Source: Flavobacterium chilense (lineage in GTDB: Bacteria; Bacteroidota; Bacteroidia; Flavobacteriales; Flavobacteriaceae). Taken from it: a stretch of DNA of 64,000 nucleotides. The stretch is taken from positions 124,001 to 188,000 of the forward strand of contig NZ_LSYT01000002.1 of assembly GCF_001602525.1 (NCBI RefSeq). Direction: 5' to 3'. The notes below the pieces were generated by a model. The model had not been told where the DNA came from. It saw only the letters and a list, made by a program, of their open reading frames with translations, and searched no databases. The position numbers and the translations under genes were made by a program. Positions within the stretch are counted from its first letter, which is position 1; each line of letters begins with the position of its first letter. This document shows positions 52,306 to 61,149 of this stretch, piece after piece.

Positions 52306-52896
52306 TTAAAATTTAATTTTTTGTCCATTTGATGTTAATCCTAAATACTTACTTTTTTCAACTCTGACAAAAGCATCATAATATCTCTTAGTAATTTTAC
52401 AAAAAAATGCAAAATCACTATGTTGCGTCTCATTCGGATTAAAATATAATTCAGAATCAATTTCTATAGCCATTGAAATAAATTCCTCATTATTGTCAAT
52501 AAAGCCAAGCAACTTCCCAAATAGTGTCTCCGCTATCCAAAGAGTTTTACCTATCAGTTCTCCTTCTAAATTTAGTTCATTAGCTTCAGTAACAAAATGT
52601 TTTGCAAGGTCAATTAAATCCACAGGTTCATTTTCTACAGAATCATCTTTTAAAACGGATAAAACCGTTTCCCATACATTATCATTTTGCTCAAATATTT
52701 TAATCTTTGAATCTTTTTTCGAGGCAACTACCTTATACCATTTTTTGTCATGGAAAATCGCATACTCAAAATCGCACAATTTTGCTGAAGCAATTGGTAA
52801 GAAGTTTATAATTATATCTCCACTATCAAATTTGCCTATAATTTGAAATTCAGTTAATGAATTAATCATTGATTGGAATAATTCTTTTTTATCCAT
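52306..52896 (-). CDS. Hypothetical soluble protein (196 aa)
   Basis: Acidic, soluble, with no signal. Begins MDKKELFQSMINSLTEFQII. There is a beta-rich N-terminal half (GDIIINFLPIASAKLCDFEY) and a helical middle (DLIDLAKHFVTEANELNLEG). A TAGT-N3-CGTACA motif lies 84-103 bp upstream of its start, as upstream of the lipoprotein gene, suggesting common control by the LytTR regulator encoded at 56.8 kb. Function unknown. Confidence 0.5.
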   Translation of the reverse strand: MDKKELFQSMINSLTEFQIIGKFDSGDIIINFLPIASAKLCDFEYAIFHDKKWYKVVASKKDSKIKIFEQNDNVWETVLSVLKDDSVENEPVDLIDLAKHFVTEANELNLEGELIGKTLWIAETLFGKLLGFIDNNEEFISMAIEIDSELYFNPNETQHSDFAFFCKITKRYYDAFVRVEKSKYLGLTSNGQKIKF

Positions 52897-52979
52897 TGCT
52901 TATTTTTAATTGATTTATACGTTTTTAATAATAATTTTTAGCGAATATAAATCTGCTGAAGTTTGAATGTTTTCCGAAT

Positions 52980-52999
52980 TAGTTATCGTACAGATTTTA
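52980..52999. promoter_or_regulatory. Shared motif copy A (TAGT-N3-CGTACA)
   Basis: TAGTTATCGTACAGATTTTA, 84 bp upstream of the minus-strand gene that starts at 52896. It matches the copy at 53725-53744 at 19 of 20 positions. Confidence 0.5.
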
Positions 53000-53022
53000 A
53001 AATTGAACGTTGGAGAAAAATA

Positions 53023-53050
53023 AAAAACTATTCATTTCTGAATAGTTTTC
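53023..53050 (-). terminator. Terminator of the lipoprotein gene
   Basis: AAAACTATTCA and TGAATAGTTTT pair around TTTC, 22 bp past the stop at 53072. Confidence 0.75.
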
Positions 53051-53071
53051 GTAGTCCGTTTTTAAGAATAC

Positions 53072-53659
53072 TTAAGATTTGTCTTCCTCAATTTTTGTAA
53101 ATGTGCCCGATATTTTAGCATCTTCTTTTTTATTATCACTTTTCCAACGCCCAACATTCGTAAAAGTGAATTCGCCACTCATTGTAATACCATCAAAATA
53201 TGTGATTTTTAATTGCCCAATTGTAGTGTTTTGTAAGCTATAAGAACTATTCGAAAGCCCTCCGAAACTTATCTTAAAATCAAAATTAGATGATTTAACA
53301 TCATAAACTTGACCTTGTTTCACATCACTTCCAATATCAAAAGTTATATATCCTGGGCCTTCTAAAGAAATTTCCGTAGCTGAAGCGATATAAACAATGT
53401 AACCTCTTAAAGAATATCCATCACTATATTGATTTTTACTCCATTTAAAGGTGTGTGTATTTTGATATGTTGGGGCTTTTGAATCAAAATATTCCTGATA
53501 AGATATATCATTAATTTTCAATGAAACTTTTGAATCTTTATTAACGCCATCAGCATTAATCGCTTCATTTAATTCATCAATATCACTACTGCAACTATAA
53601 GATATTGTCATAAGAAAAGTACAGAAAAAAATCTTCATAAGTAATTTTAAATTATTCAT
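53072..53659 (-). CDS. Lipoprotein linked to the LytTR two-component system
   Basis: Start taken at ATG 53659 (195 residues), where the lipoprotein signal MNNLKLLMKIFFCTFLMTIS begins; lipobox SYSC. The mature part is beta-rich (KVSLKINDISYQEYFDSK, ITFDIGSDVKQGQVYDVKSS, MSGEFTFTNVGRW) and probably a small beta-sandwich. It lies 103 bp downstream of the sensor kinase gene and has its own TAGT-N3-CGTACA motif 66 bp upstream. It is a plausible target of the system. Confidence 0.65.
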   Translation of the reverse strand: MNNLKLLMKIFFCTFLMTISYSCSSDIDELNEAINADGVNKDSKVSLKINDISYQEYFDSKAPTYQNTHTFKWSKNQYSDGYSLRGYIVYIASATEISLEGPGYITFDIGSDVKQGQVYDVKSSNFDFKISFGGLSNSSYSLQNTTIGQLKITYFDGITMSGEFTFTNVGRWKSDNKKEDAKISGTFTKIEEDKS

Positions 53660-53724
53660 TGTATTGTTTTTAAGATTAATATAATCCAAAACTAACTCTA
53701 TAGAAATATTAAAATTTGAACAAC

Positions 53725-53744
53725 TAGTTCTCGTACAGATTTTA
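53725..53744. promoter_or_regulatory. Shared motif copy B (TAGT-N3-CGTACA)
   Basis: TAGTTCTCGTACAGATTTTA, in the gap between the kinase stop and the lipoprotein start. It differs from copy A at one position. Confidence 0.5.
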
Positions 53745-53761
53745 TGATTAATCGTAAAAAA

Positions 53762-56700
53762 TTATAGAATTTGAAAACGTAATTCCACTGTAGTTCCTTC
53801 TTTTAAATTGGAAGTAATTATTATAGGATTAGAATTATGAGCATCGAATAGGGCAATACGTTCTTTCGCTAAGTCAATCCCTTTTGATGTGTGAAGTTTA
53901 TTTAAATTCATTAATTGCATTCCTTTTCCGTTGTCTATAATTTTACATAACAAAAAGTTATTTTGCTTAGTAAACGAAAGAGTTAATTTTGGATTTGCTG
54001 AATGAGAGTCAAATGCATGGACAAATACATTTTCAATAAATGGTTGAATTAACATTGGAGGAATTTCAATTTCAAATAAATCTAATTCTTCAGCAACGAT
54101 AAGCTCAAACTGAATGTGATTTCTAAATCTCATATTTTCTAGGGCGACATAAGATTTTAGATATTCAATTTCATCAGATAATGCAATTTTTTGAATTGAT
54201 GAATTATTCAATGTTTGACGAATTATCTTCGAAAATTCTCCCATATACATTAAGGCATCATCTGTGTTATTATCGATAATATAATTCTGGATAGAGTTCA
54301 TTGCGTTAAAGATAAAATGAGGGTTCATTTGGCTTTGCAATGCCTCCATTTTTGTTTCCGCTAAACGTTTTTGAACCTCTGCCTTTGCTCGTTCCTCCTT
54401 TTTTATGATACGAATCCGATTAATATAAATGAGGTATCCACATACAAAAACAAAAATAAAACAGCTTATTACAAACCACCAAGCTTTCCAAAAAGGCGGA
54501 GTTATTACAATATTTAAAATATCATTTGAATGTATTTGACCAGAGTACAAATCTTTGGTTAGTAATCTAATTTTATAATTACCATCTGGCAGATAAGTAA
54601 GATTAATATTTTTATCTTTTGTCCATTTACTCCAATTAGAATTAGTTAATCCAAATAGCTTATATCTGTATTCTAGCTTATTACGATATAGTGCAAATTG
54701 AGGTTCAAATGCAATTGAAATCGTGTTCCTATTATATGGTAATTCAATTTTATCCGAATTATAATTTAACCATTTAAAACGATTTTGATTTATCTTTTCA
54801 AAGTTGACTTCAATTCCTGTAACTTTTATTTTTATAGAATTGTTTTTGGCTGAGACATAATCTTTAAAGTCATATTCATAATAACCATTTTGAGTTCCAA
54901 TTTTTAAAATAGTTCCTTCAATATTTGAGGAAGTAAAAACTTTAGCTCTTAAGCCTTGTTCCTCATCAATTAATCTAGTACTGCCGTTTTTATAAATATT
55001 TAAACCCTTTTCTGTACCTATAAACAAAATGTCTTTGTAGCATTCCAAAAATGAAATCGAATTACCAATTAACTCTTTTCGATTAATTTTTTTAATTACT
55101 TTAAATCCTTTTGAAACATCAATAACAAAAACATCTCCGAAAGAGTTTGCAATTACAAGTTCACTTTTATCATTAACTTTAGCCTGAACAAGTTCTTTTT
55201 CATTCCATATTTTATTTAAATCACAAGAAACGGATTTATCATTTTGAAAGATATACAACCCACCTGATGAAGAAGCAATATAATATTTACCATATAAAGA
55301 ATAAATGCCGAAAGCATCCCTTGGGGTATTTTCGTCTGACAACTCATATATTTTAAAACCTTTATTATTTCTAAAATTTTCTGATTTATAAAACTTGCCA
55401 TAAGCAACTTGATAAATTATTGCATTTTGATTCAAAAAAGTATAAGCACTTACAGAATACGGAGAATAAAGCGTTATTTGTCCTTTAGAATTAATTCCAA
55501 ACAATCCAATCGTTGAATTGACCCAAATAACTGAATTCAATACCTGAATGCTTCTTAACTCAATACCTTTTAGCGCCTTTGCATCAGAAGACACATTGTG
55601 TTCAAAATATCTAAATGTTGAATTTTCTTTATACCATTTACTGGCAAAATTATAAAACATCTGATTTGTAATTTCAGTAGTAATTTCTTTTCCGCTAAGA
55701 AATAGTAGCCCATCCTTATGTAGAATAAGCTCATTATTCCCCATCTTCTTAAGACATACTATATCTAGTTTTGATTTATTATAAAATGATGAAGGATAAT
55801 ATTTAATCTGTTGTTTCAAATCAATTTTAAATAGTCCTTTATTTATAGTCCCTACATATAAGTTGTCAGTTGAAGAATCATAAAACAAACTCCAAACTTC
55901 AGAACTTTCGATACCAAACTCTCTATTAAGATTAACAAGTTTATTATTTACTTCCTTATAAATTCCCCCCGTAGCAAAATTAATTCCATTACCTGCTACA
56001 TAAGTCACTCCTTTTTTATCAGTGACAAAATTCCAAAAAACACTACTCCCAAAACGAATGTTGGATTCTTCATTTTTTAAATAATCGGTAATTTTAATTT
56101 TGCTTATGGATTTACCAATTGCATCACTATGACAAATAAAAAGACTATCATTTTTCTTATGAATTGAAAATATATCTGGTTGTTTATGATTTATCAATTT
56201 TATACTTTCTGTAGACAAATCAACTCGCCAAAAACCATCATTAAAAGTTCCAAAATAGATTTTAGAGTTTATTTCAACAAAATCCATGACTTGAAATAAA
56301 TTCCTGCAACCAACAATTTTCTTACTGAAAATGATTTTTTTAGAATTGATATCAAGCACAGAAATTCCAAATTCTGTTCCTACATAAAGGAAATCTTTAT
56401 GAATAAATAATCGTCTAATTTTGTCATGAATTAATCCTTTCTTTTTACTAATGACTTCAAATTTTTTGCCATTATAAAAAGTCAAGCCTCCTCCATGACT
56501 ACCAAACCACATATTATGATTTCTATCTTCAACAATCGACCAACAACTATTATGAGCCAATCCATCAGAAACATAGTAATTCTTCACTCCACCATTTTGA
56601 ATTGCTGATAATCCATTTGCTGTTCCAACCCATAGAATTTCCCTACTATCTTTAAATATGGAATAAACACTATTATTTGGCAATCCATCAATTGTAGAGA

Positions 56701-56788
56701 AATTCTCCGATGGAAATTGTTGTGAAAAAGCTATTTCAACAAAACAAAACAGTATAAATAAAAGGTTATTTTTTCTGAATGATAGCAT
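53762..56788 (-). CDS. Sensor histidine kinase, Reg_prop/Y_Y_Y/LytS type
   Basis: 1008 residues. A signal peptide (ends IAFSQ) leads into the two-component propeller region (~25-640; repeats such as DSREILWVGTANGLSAI and DRNHNMWFGSHGGGLTFY), then a Y_Y_Y domain (~690-750; YRYKLFGLTNSNWSKW), one membrane helix near 770 (WWFVISCFIFVFVCGYLIYI), and the kinase. The phosphoacceptor His824 lies in QMNPHFIFNAMNSIQ, followed by an ATPase domain with ENVFVHAF and DNGKGM. It senses a periplasmic ligand. It overlaps the response regulator gene by 23 bp. Confidence 0.93.
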   Translation of the reverse strand: MLSFRKNNLLFILFCFVEIAFSQQFPSENFSTIDGLPNNSVYSIFKDSREILWVGTANGLSAIQNGGVKNYYVSDGLAHNSCWSIVEDRNHNMWFGSHGGGLTFYNGKKFEVISKKKGLIHDKIRRLFIHKDFLYVGTEFGISVLDINSKKIIFSKKIVGCRNLFQVMDFVEINSKIYFGTFNDGFWRVDLSTESIKLINHKQPDIFSIHKKNDSLFICHSDAIGKSISKIKITDYLKNEESNIRFGSSVFWNFVTDKKGVTYVAGNGINFATGGIYKEVNNKLVNLNREFGIESSEVWSLFYDSSTDNLYVGTINKGLFKIDLKQQIKYYPSSFYNKSKLDIVCLKKMGNNELILHKDGLLFLSGKEITTEITNQMFYNFASKWYKENSTFRYFEHNVSSDAKALKGIELRSIQVLNSVIWVNSTIGLFGINSKGQITLYSPYSVSAYTFLNQNAIIYQVAYGKFYKSENFRNNKGFKIYELSDENTPRDAFGIYSLYGKYYIASSSGGLYIFQNDKSVSCDLNKIWNEKELVQAKVNDKSELVIANSFGDVFVIDVSKGFKVIKKINRKELIGNSISFLECYKDILFIGTEKGLNIYKNGSTRLIDEEQGLRAKVFTSSNIEGTILKIGTQNGYYEYDFKDYVSAKNNSIKIKVTGIEVNFEKINQNRFKWLNYNSDKIELPYNRNTISIAFEPQFALYRNKLEYRYKLFGLTNSNWSKWTKDKNINLTYLPDGNYKIRLLTKDLYSGQIHSNDILNIVITPPFWKAWWFVISCFIFVFVCGYLIYINRIRIIKKEERAKAEVQKRLAETKMEALQSQMNPHFIFNAMNSIQNYIIDNNTDDALMYMGEFSKIIRQTLNNSSIQKIALSDEIEYLKSYVALENMRFRNHIQFELIVAEELDLFEIEIPPMLIQPFIENVFVHAFDSHSANPKLTLSFTKQNNFLLCKIIDNGKGMQLMNLNKLHTSKGIDLAKERIALFDAHNSNPIIITSNLKEGTTVELRFQIL

Positions 56789-57521
56789 TTATAAATTCTT
56801 CTTTTTTTCTAACAGATACAGGAAGACTTTCCCCATTGCTAAGTTCCACAAGGAGTTCATTGGTTTTATTAAATCGAATAACATAATTCAGATTTACTAA
56901 ATATGATTTATGAATTCTTTGAAAAATGGAACTTGGAAGAAGTTCTTCAATATATTTCAAAGTTTTAGATAAAGTTATATTTCTGCCATCTAAGCAGACA
57001 ATTTTACAATAATTACTATCTGCCTCACAATAAAGTATTGCGTTCGTTTTAAGCAACTCAAATCCATTTTCCGTCGGCAATGCTATTCTATTAAATTCAG
57101 AGCCTCCTGTGTCAATATTCTCCAGAAGTAACTTTAGTTTTTCTTCTTGGGATGCTTTATGTTGCTTTTCATCATACTTTTTAACAGTTTCCAACAAATC
57201 GATATAATTGATTGGCTTTAATAGATAATCTAAAGCACTACATTTTATAGCTTCAATTGCAAACTCAGAATGAGCAGTGGTAAAAATTACTTCAAATTTT
57301 ACTTTATTTAATTCTTTTAAAAGTTGAAAACCATTTTTGTTAGGCATTTGAACATCTAGAAAAACTAATTCTGGATTATATTTTTCTATAGATACAATAG
57401 CTTCATCAACACTTTCGCACTTATCAAGAATTAGAAATTTATTTGGAAAATAACGTGTTAAAAGTTTTTCTAAGAACTCTCTTGCGTTGTATTCATCGTC
57501 TACAATTATAGTTTTAATCAT
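56766..57521 (-). CDS. LytTR-family response regulator
   Basis: Start taken at ATG 57521 (MIKTIIVDDEYNAREFLEKL), 251 residues; the open frame extends 31 codons upstream without a receiver-like sequence. Receiver domain: Asp8/9 and phosphoacceptor Asp56 in LVFLDVQMPNKNG, Lys near 106. LytTR DNA-binding domain: ~145-250 (ILYCEADSNYCKIVCLDGRN, IHKSYLVNLNYVIRFNK). It should be phosphorylated by the kinase encoded just downstream. A motif like that upstream of two neighbouring genes lies 43 bp before its start, consistent with autoregulation. Confidence 0.92.
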   Translation of the reverse strand: MIKTIIVDDEYNAREFLEKLLTRYFPNKFLILDKCESVDEAIVSIEKYNPELVFLDVQMPNKNGFQLLKELNKVKFEVIFTTAHSEFAIEAIKCSALDYLLKPINYIDLLETVKKYDEKQHKASQEEKLKLLLENIDTGGSEFNRIALPTENGFELLKTNAILYCEADSNYCKIVCLDGRNITLSKTLKYIEELLPSSIFQRIHKSYLVNLNYVIRFNKTNELLVELSNGESLPVSVRKKEEFINAIIQKK

Positions 57522-57563
57522 TTGATAAATGTAAAATATTTTATTTATTTGATAAGATTCAAT

Positions 57564-57576
57564 TAGTAAACGTACA
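57564..57576. promoter_or_regulatory. Shared motif copy C (TAGT-N3-CGTACA)
   Basis: TAGTAAACGTACA, 42 bp upstream of the response regulator ATG. It keeps the TAGT and CGTACA blocks and spacing of copies A and B, but the following ACAGATTTTA part is not kept. Confidence 0.4.
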
Positions 57577-57685
57577 TTAAAGTGGAGTAATCGGATTATA
57601 AATCTATTGTGCAAAAAAAAATAGAATATACTATCTTAGACGAATTAAGAAAACATTTTTTTTAAAATTAACTACTTCTTTTATT

Positions 57686-58615
57686 ATGAATAAAAATGTA
57701 TTAGATTTTTGGCAAAAATATGAACTAATAGAATCTACAAAAACATTTATAGCAATTTCTAATAATCCAAAGAGCTGTAGATTTTGCAATTTAGATGAAC
57801 AACATACAACTTTTAATACTGAAGCTCATCTTATTCCTGAACTTATGGGCGAAAATAAAATTATAAGTTATGACGAATGTGATAAATGTAATAATAAATT
57901 TAGTAGATTTGAATCCCATTTATCTATATTTTTCAGACCTTATTTAACAATAATGGGGGTAAAAGGGAAAAAAAAAGTTCCAACCTTTCAATCAAGAACG
58001 GAAGATGGAAATGAACATACAAGAACTATTATAACAGTCAATGACAACAAGCGAAATGTTATCTTACAGAATCTCGATGATTATCAAATTAGTAAAGAGA
58101 ACAAGACTTTCACAATAACATTTAGAAAGCCCCCTCATAAACCTTTTCTAGTTTATAAATCTCTTGTTAAAATTGCGTTGTCACTTTTACCTAGTGAAAA
58201 AATCAAAGACTATAAAAATGTGTTCGATTGGATTCTAGACAAGTCAAGTGAAACAGATGCATTTATCACTGCATTTATCACTGTGATAAAAGCGGGGAAA
58301 TTCCGAAAACCTTTTGCTGAATTATATTCTGCAAAAAGAATCTATTATAAAAATCACTTTTTACCCGAAATGACTTGTATAATTGGTTTTGGGAATGTTG
58401 TCGTTCAAATATTTCTTCCCTTATCAAATACGTTTGATTATCAAAAAGCAAAATTAAAAACCCCCAATTTAAACTTATTCCCCTCAGTCATTTATGACAA
58501 AAACAAAACTGTATTTAATTTTAAAGCAATTGATTTAATTGAAAAAAACTCTATAACTTATAATGAAATACTGCATTTTTCTTTTGAAGATGCCGAAATT
58601 AATATACCTCGATGA
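57686..58615 (+). CDS. HNH endonuclease-like protein
   Basis: 309 residues. N-terminal HNH zinc finger: CRFC near residue 32, a central His in TEAHLIPELMG (His53), then CDKCNNKFSRFESH (~71-84). The remaining ~220 residues are unassigned and mainly beta/alpha. HNH nucleases cut DNA in phage-restriction and homing systems; this one has its own promoter region. It converges on the ABC-type operon, with its stop 9 bp from that operon's last stop. Confidence 0.75.
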   Translation: MNKNVLDFWQKYELIESTKTFIAISNNPKSCRFCNLDEQHTTFNTEAHLIPELMGENKIISYDECDKCNNKFSRFESHLSIFFRPYLTIMGVKGKKKVPTFQSRTEDGNEHTRTIITVNDNKRNVILQNLDDYQISKENKTFTITFRKPPHKPFLVYKSLVKIALSLLPSEKIKDYKNVFDWILDKSSETDAFITAFITVIKAGKFRKPFAELYSAKRIYYKNHFLPEMTCIIGFGNVVVQIFLPLSNTFDYQKAKLKTPNLNLFPSVIYDKNKTVFNFKAIDLIEKNSITYNEILHFSFEDAEINIPR

Positions 58616-58623
58616 TAACTATA

Positions 58624-60681
58624 TTATTTTGAGATAGGTTGAATTAATTTCCCATCAATTTTTATTAAGTTAAAATCAACATCTTTTGTTGCTGTGGTAA
58701 ATGCTTCATCAGAATTCTCAAAAGAAGCAAAAATTAATATTTGAGCATCTTTGTATTGAGATATCTTTTTTAAAAAATTATGAAAACTTTCAATTGCGGC
58801 ATCCTGTTGCTTCGGCTCATCCATCATAATCAATCTTGGATGGTTACCACTGAATTTTATAGAAGTATTTAACAAACTAAATGTGTAAGCCCAAATACAT
58901 CTAATAAAGTCACTCCCAGACGAATCGAATCTTATATCATAATCTTTTGTTTCGTCACCAAATGGTTTACGTATAACAGGTAAATAGTTTTCCCTAGACA
59001 AATGAATTACCTCACTTTGTTGGCTTGTATAGCTAAATTCCTTAAGTAAAATTTTAAAATTCTGTTCTAAGAAGTTTAATTTTTCATTGTCCAAACTTGA
59101 GAAATAATTTCTAGGCAATCCATTTTCGTCTGAGATAATTTTTTCCCATTCTTTAGAAAGTTTTTTTAAATCTTCTAGTAAAAGATTGAAATCTTCCAGA
59201 TATTTACTATAAAACTCTATTCTTTTTTTTAGGTTAAGACGATTTTCAATTTCAATAATGGATGGAAGTCTTTCATCAGAAATTAATTCTTTTTTAATTT
59301 GTCTTACATTGGCTCTGGCTTCTGATAATTTTGCCCTATAAGCATCCAACTTTTTTTCTTTTTCTTTGATTGTTCTCTTCTGACCATCAATATAAACCGA
59401 AATCATTTTTATTTGAGCGTCGATAAAATCAATATTTTCATCCAAGCGCATTGGAATTTGTTCTACTTCCAAAGGTAATAACGAATCCTTTAAGTCTTGA
59501 TTACAAGTTGGACAGTTATTATTCGCAACTTTTAAATTAAAATCTGAGCCTAGGTTTTTAACTTTTAAAGCTCCCTTGTTTTTTCGCAAATCATCTTTAA
59601 GTAAATCTAACTGATTTCTATAACTACGAAGTTTATCTACATCAAAATTTAATTCTGTTGACAATAATTCAAAATTTAAGGACAGTTTATTTATAAAAAG
59701 ATTTAATTTCTCTAATTGAGATTCATCACTGGAAATATTTTGACCCACAGAATATATAGATTTATTCTCTGTGGCTTTTAATTCTTCGATTTGTAAATCA
59801 ATATAATCAGAGATTGAATAATCGACTTCATCTTTAGTTAGCAAAACATTAATCTTACTATAATCGTTTATAATAATTGGTTTTTGTTCAATACCAATTA
59901 TTTTTCCTCCACCTTTTTCAGCATACCTAACGAATTGATTATTTAGTGATATCCATTTCTCTTCAATTAATCTTTTTGTAAAAGCAATTCTTTGTTTTCT
60001 CTTTTTGTTTTCTGTTACATCTAATTTTAATAAAAACTCTATTGCTCTAGCTTCTTTATTTGTTAAACTGTAATATGGCATTGTTGCAAAAAAATCAGAC
60101 CAGCCTGATTTTTGCTCAATCATAAAAGATGAAGCTATCTGCTGTATATAAAGCTTTCTTGAATCTCCAGAATTAGTTAAAACATTAGGAAGATACCAAT
60201 TTAAAAAGTTTTCCAAAAATAAATGAAACCCATAAATTTCATCCGTTGCACCACCCTTGTCATGAATGTACATCGGTTTAAAATCAACAATATTACTTTC
60301 ACTTTCATCAATATATTTACCAAAATAAACATCTACAAGTTGTGGTTTCCTACCTGAATTGCTAGCTACACTCCGCTTTATAGTGATAATATCTTGTTTC
60401 TCATTTTCAATTTCAAGATAAACAAAGGACTGGATTACTTGATGAAAAGAACCTTCGGGAAATTCTACTTGGTCTCTAAAAACTGATTGCATGGTCTTTT
60501 CATTCTTTCCTCCAATAATCTCTTCAAAACCCAAACAATATGTTATTGCCTGAAAGAGGCTACTTTTACCACTTGTATTATTGGCTCTAATAATATTTAA
60601 TCCTTCAGTAAACTCATATTGTGAGCCATACAATCCTGATATTGTATTTATTTCAAACTTTATTTTATTAATTTTCAACAT
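58624..60681 (-). CDS. ABC/SMC-type ATPase (RecF/Rad50-like), putative ABC-3C component
   Basis: 685 residues. The P-loop is A33-NNTSGKS40, where the family's first Gly is replaced by Ala. Long coiled coils flank a CxxC zinc-hook-like CPTCNQ near residue 390. The C-terminal half carries a signature-like SSGSDFIRC stretch and Walker B LIMMDEPKQQD. It is the last of three overlapping genes (effector, middle component, ATPase), the order of the ABC three-component systems described for biological conflict. Probable nucleic-acid or damage sensor. Confidence 0.8.
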   Translation of the reverse strand: MLKINKIKFEINTISGLYGSQYEFTEGLNIIRANNTSGKSSLFQAITYCLGFEEIIGGKNEKTMQSVFRDQVEFPEGSFHQVIQSFVYLEIENEKQDIITIKRSVASNSGRKPQLVDVYFGKYIDESESNIVDFKPMYIHDKGGATDEIYGFHLFLENFLNWYLPNVLTNSGDSRKLYIQQIASSFMIEQKSGWSDFFATMPYYSLTNKEARAIEFLLKLDVTENKKRKQRIAFTKRLIEEKWISLNNQFVRYAEKGGGKIIGIEQKPIIINDYSKINVLLTKDEVDYSISDYIDLQIEELKATENKSIYSVGQNISSDESQLEKLNLFINKLSLNFELLSTELNFDVDKLRSYRNQLDLLKDDLRKNKGALKVKNLGSDFNLKVANNNCPTCNQDLKDSLLPLEVEQIPMRLDENIDFIDAQIKMISVYIDGQKRTIKEKEKKLDAYRAKLSEARANVRQIKKELISDERLPSIIEIENRLNLKKRIEFYSKYLEDFNLLLEDLKKLSKEWEKIISDENGLPRNYFSSLDNEKLNFLEQNFKILLKEFSYTSQQSEVIHLSRENYLPVIRKPFGDETKDYDIRFDSSGSDFIRCIWAYTFSLLNTSIKFSGNHPRLIMMDEPKQQDAAIESFHNFLKKISQYKDAQILIFASFENSDEAFTTATKDVDFNLIKIDGKLIQPISK

Positions 60682-61147
60682 TGAATAATGACCATTTATT
60701 TGAAATAGATTCTATTCTATTATCCGTTATTTTTCTTTTCCCTACGAAATTCAAAAACTCTAATTCTTCATTAAAAACATCATTTTTTTTTATAAGTTTA
60801 AAAAAACCTTTACCTTTTTCTGTTAACAAATATTTACCTCCTTCAATTTTACAAATATCTTCAGCTACGCAAAACAATAAAGCTCTATTAAGCGCAGGTT
60901 CTATACCCCATACTGTCATTTCTGCAACATAATTATTCTTAATCAGTTCTAAAACTTCATCTTTATTTTCATCATTTTTTAAAGCCCAACTCAACAGATG
61001 TAATTTCAATAAACTTGACTTGTTTCCAGTACAAGTAATGCTTAAAATCATTACAATTTGAGCAATTTTATACATTGGTCTATAATCTGCGGGAATAGAA
61101 ATTGGCTTTTTAGAAAATTTCAAACTTTTAATTTCAAAATCACTCAT
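60668..61147 (-). CDS. Small winged-helix-like protein, putative ABC-3C middle component
   Basis: 159 residues, all-helical in appearance with a beta wing near GGKYLLTEKGKGF (~120-132). The opening YRPMYKIAQIVMILSITCTG, then NKSSLLKLHLLSWALKN, fits the small adaptor called middle component in ABC-3C operons. It overlaps the ATPase start by 14 bp and follows the nuclease-like gene after 2 bp, so the three are tightly coupled. Assignment rests on position and general pattern. Confidence 0.6.
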   Translation of the reverse strand: MSDFEIKSLKFSKKPISIPADYRPMYKIAQIVMILSITCTGNKSSLLKLHLLSWALKNDENKDEVLELIKNNYVAEMTVWGIEPALNRALLFCVAEDICKIEGGKYLLTEKGKGFFKLIKKNDVFNEELEFLNFVGKRKITDNRIESISNKWSLFNVEN

Positions 61148-61149
61148 AA

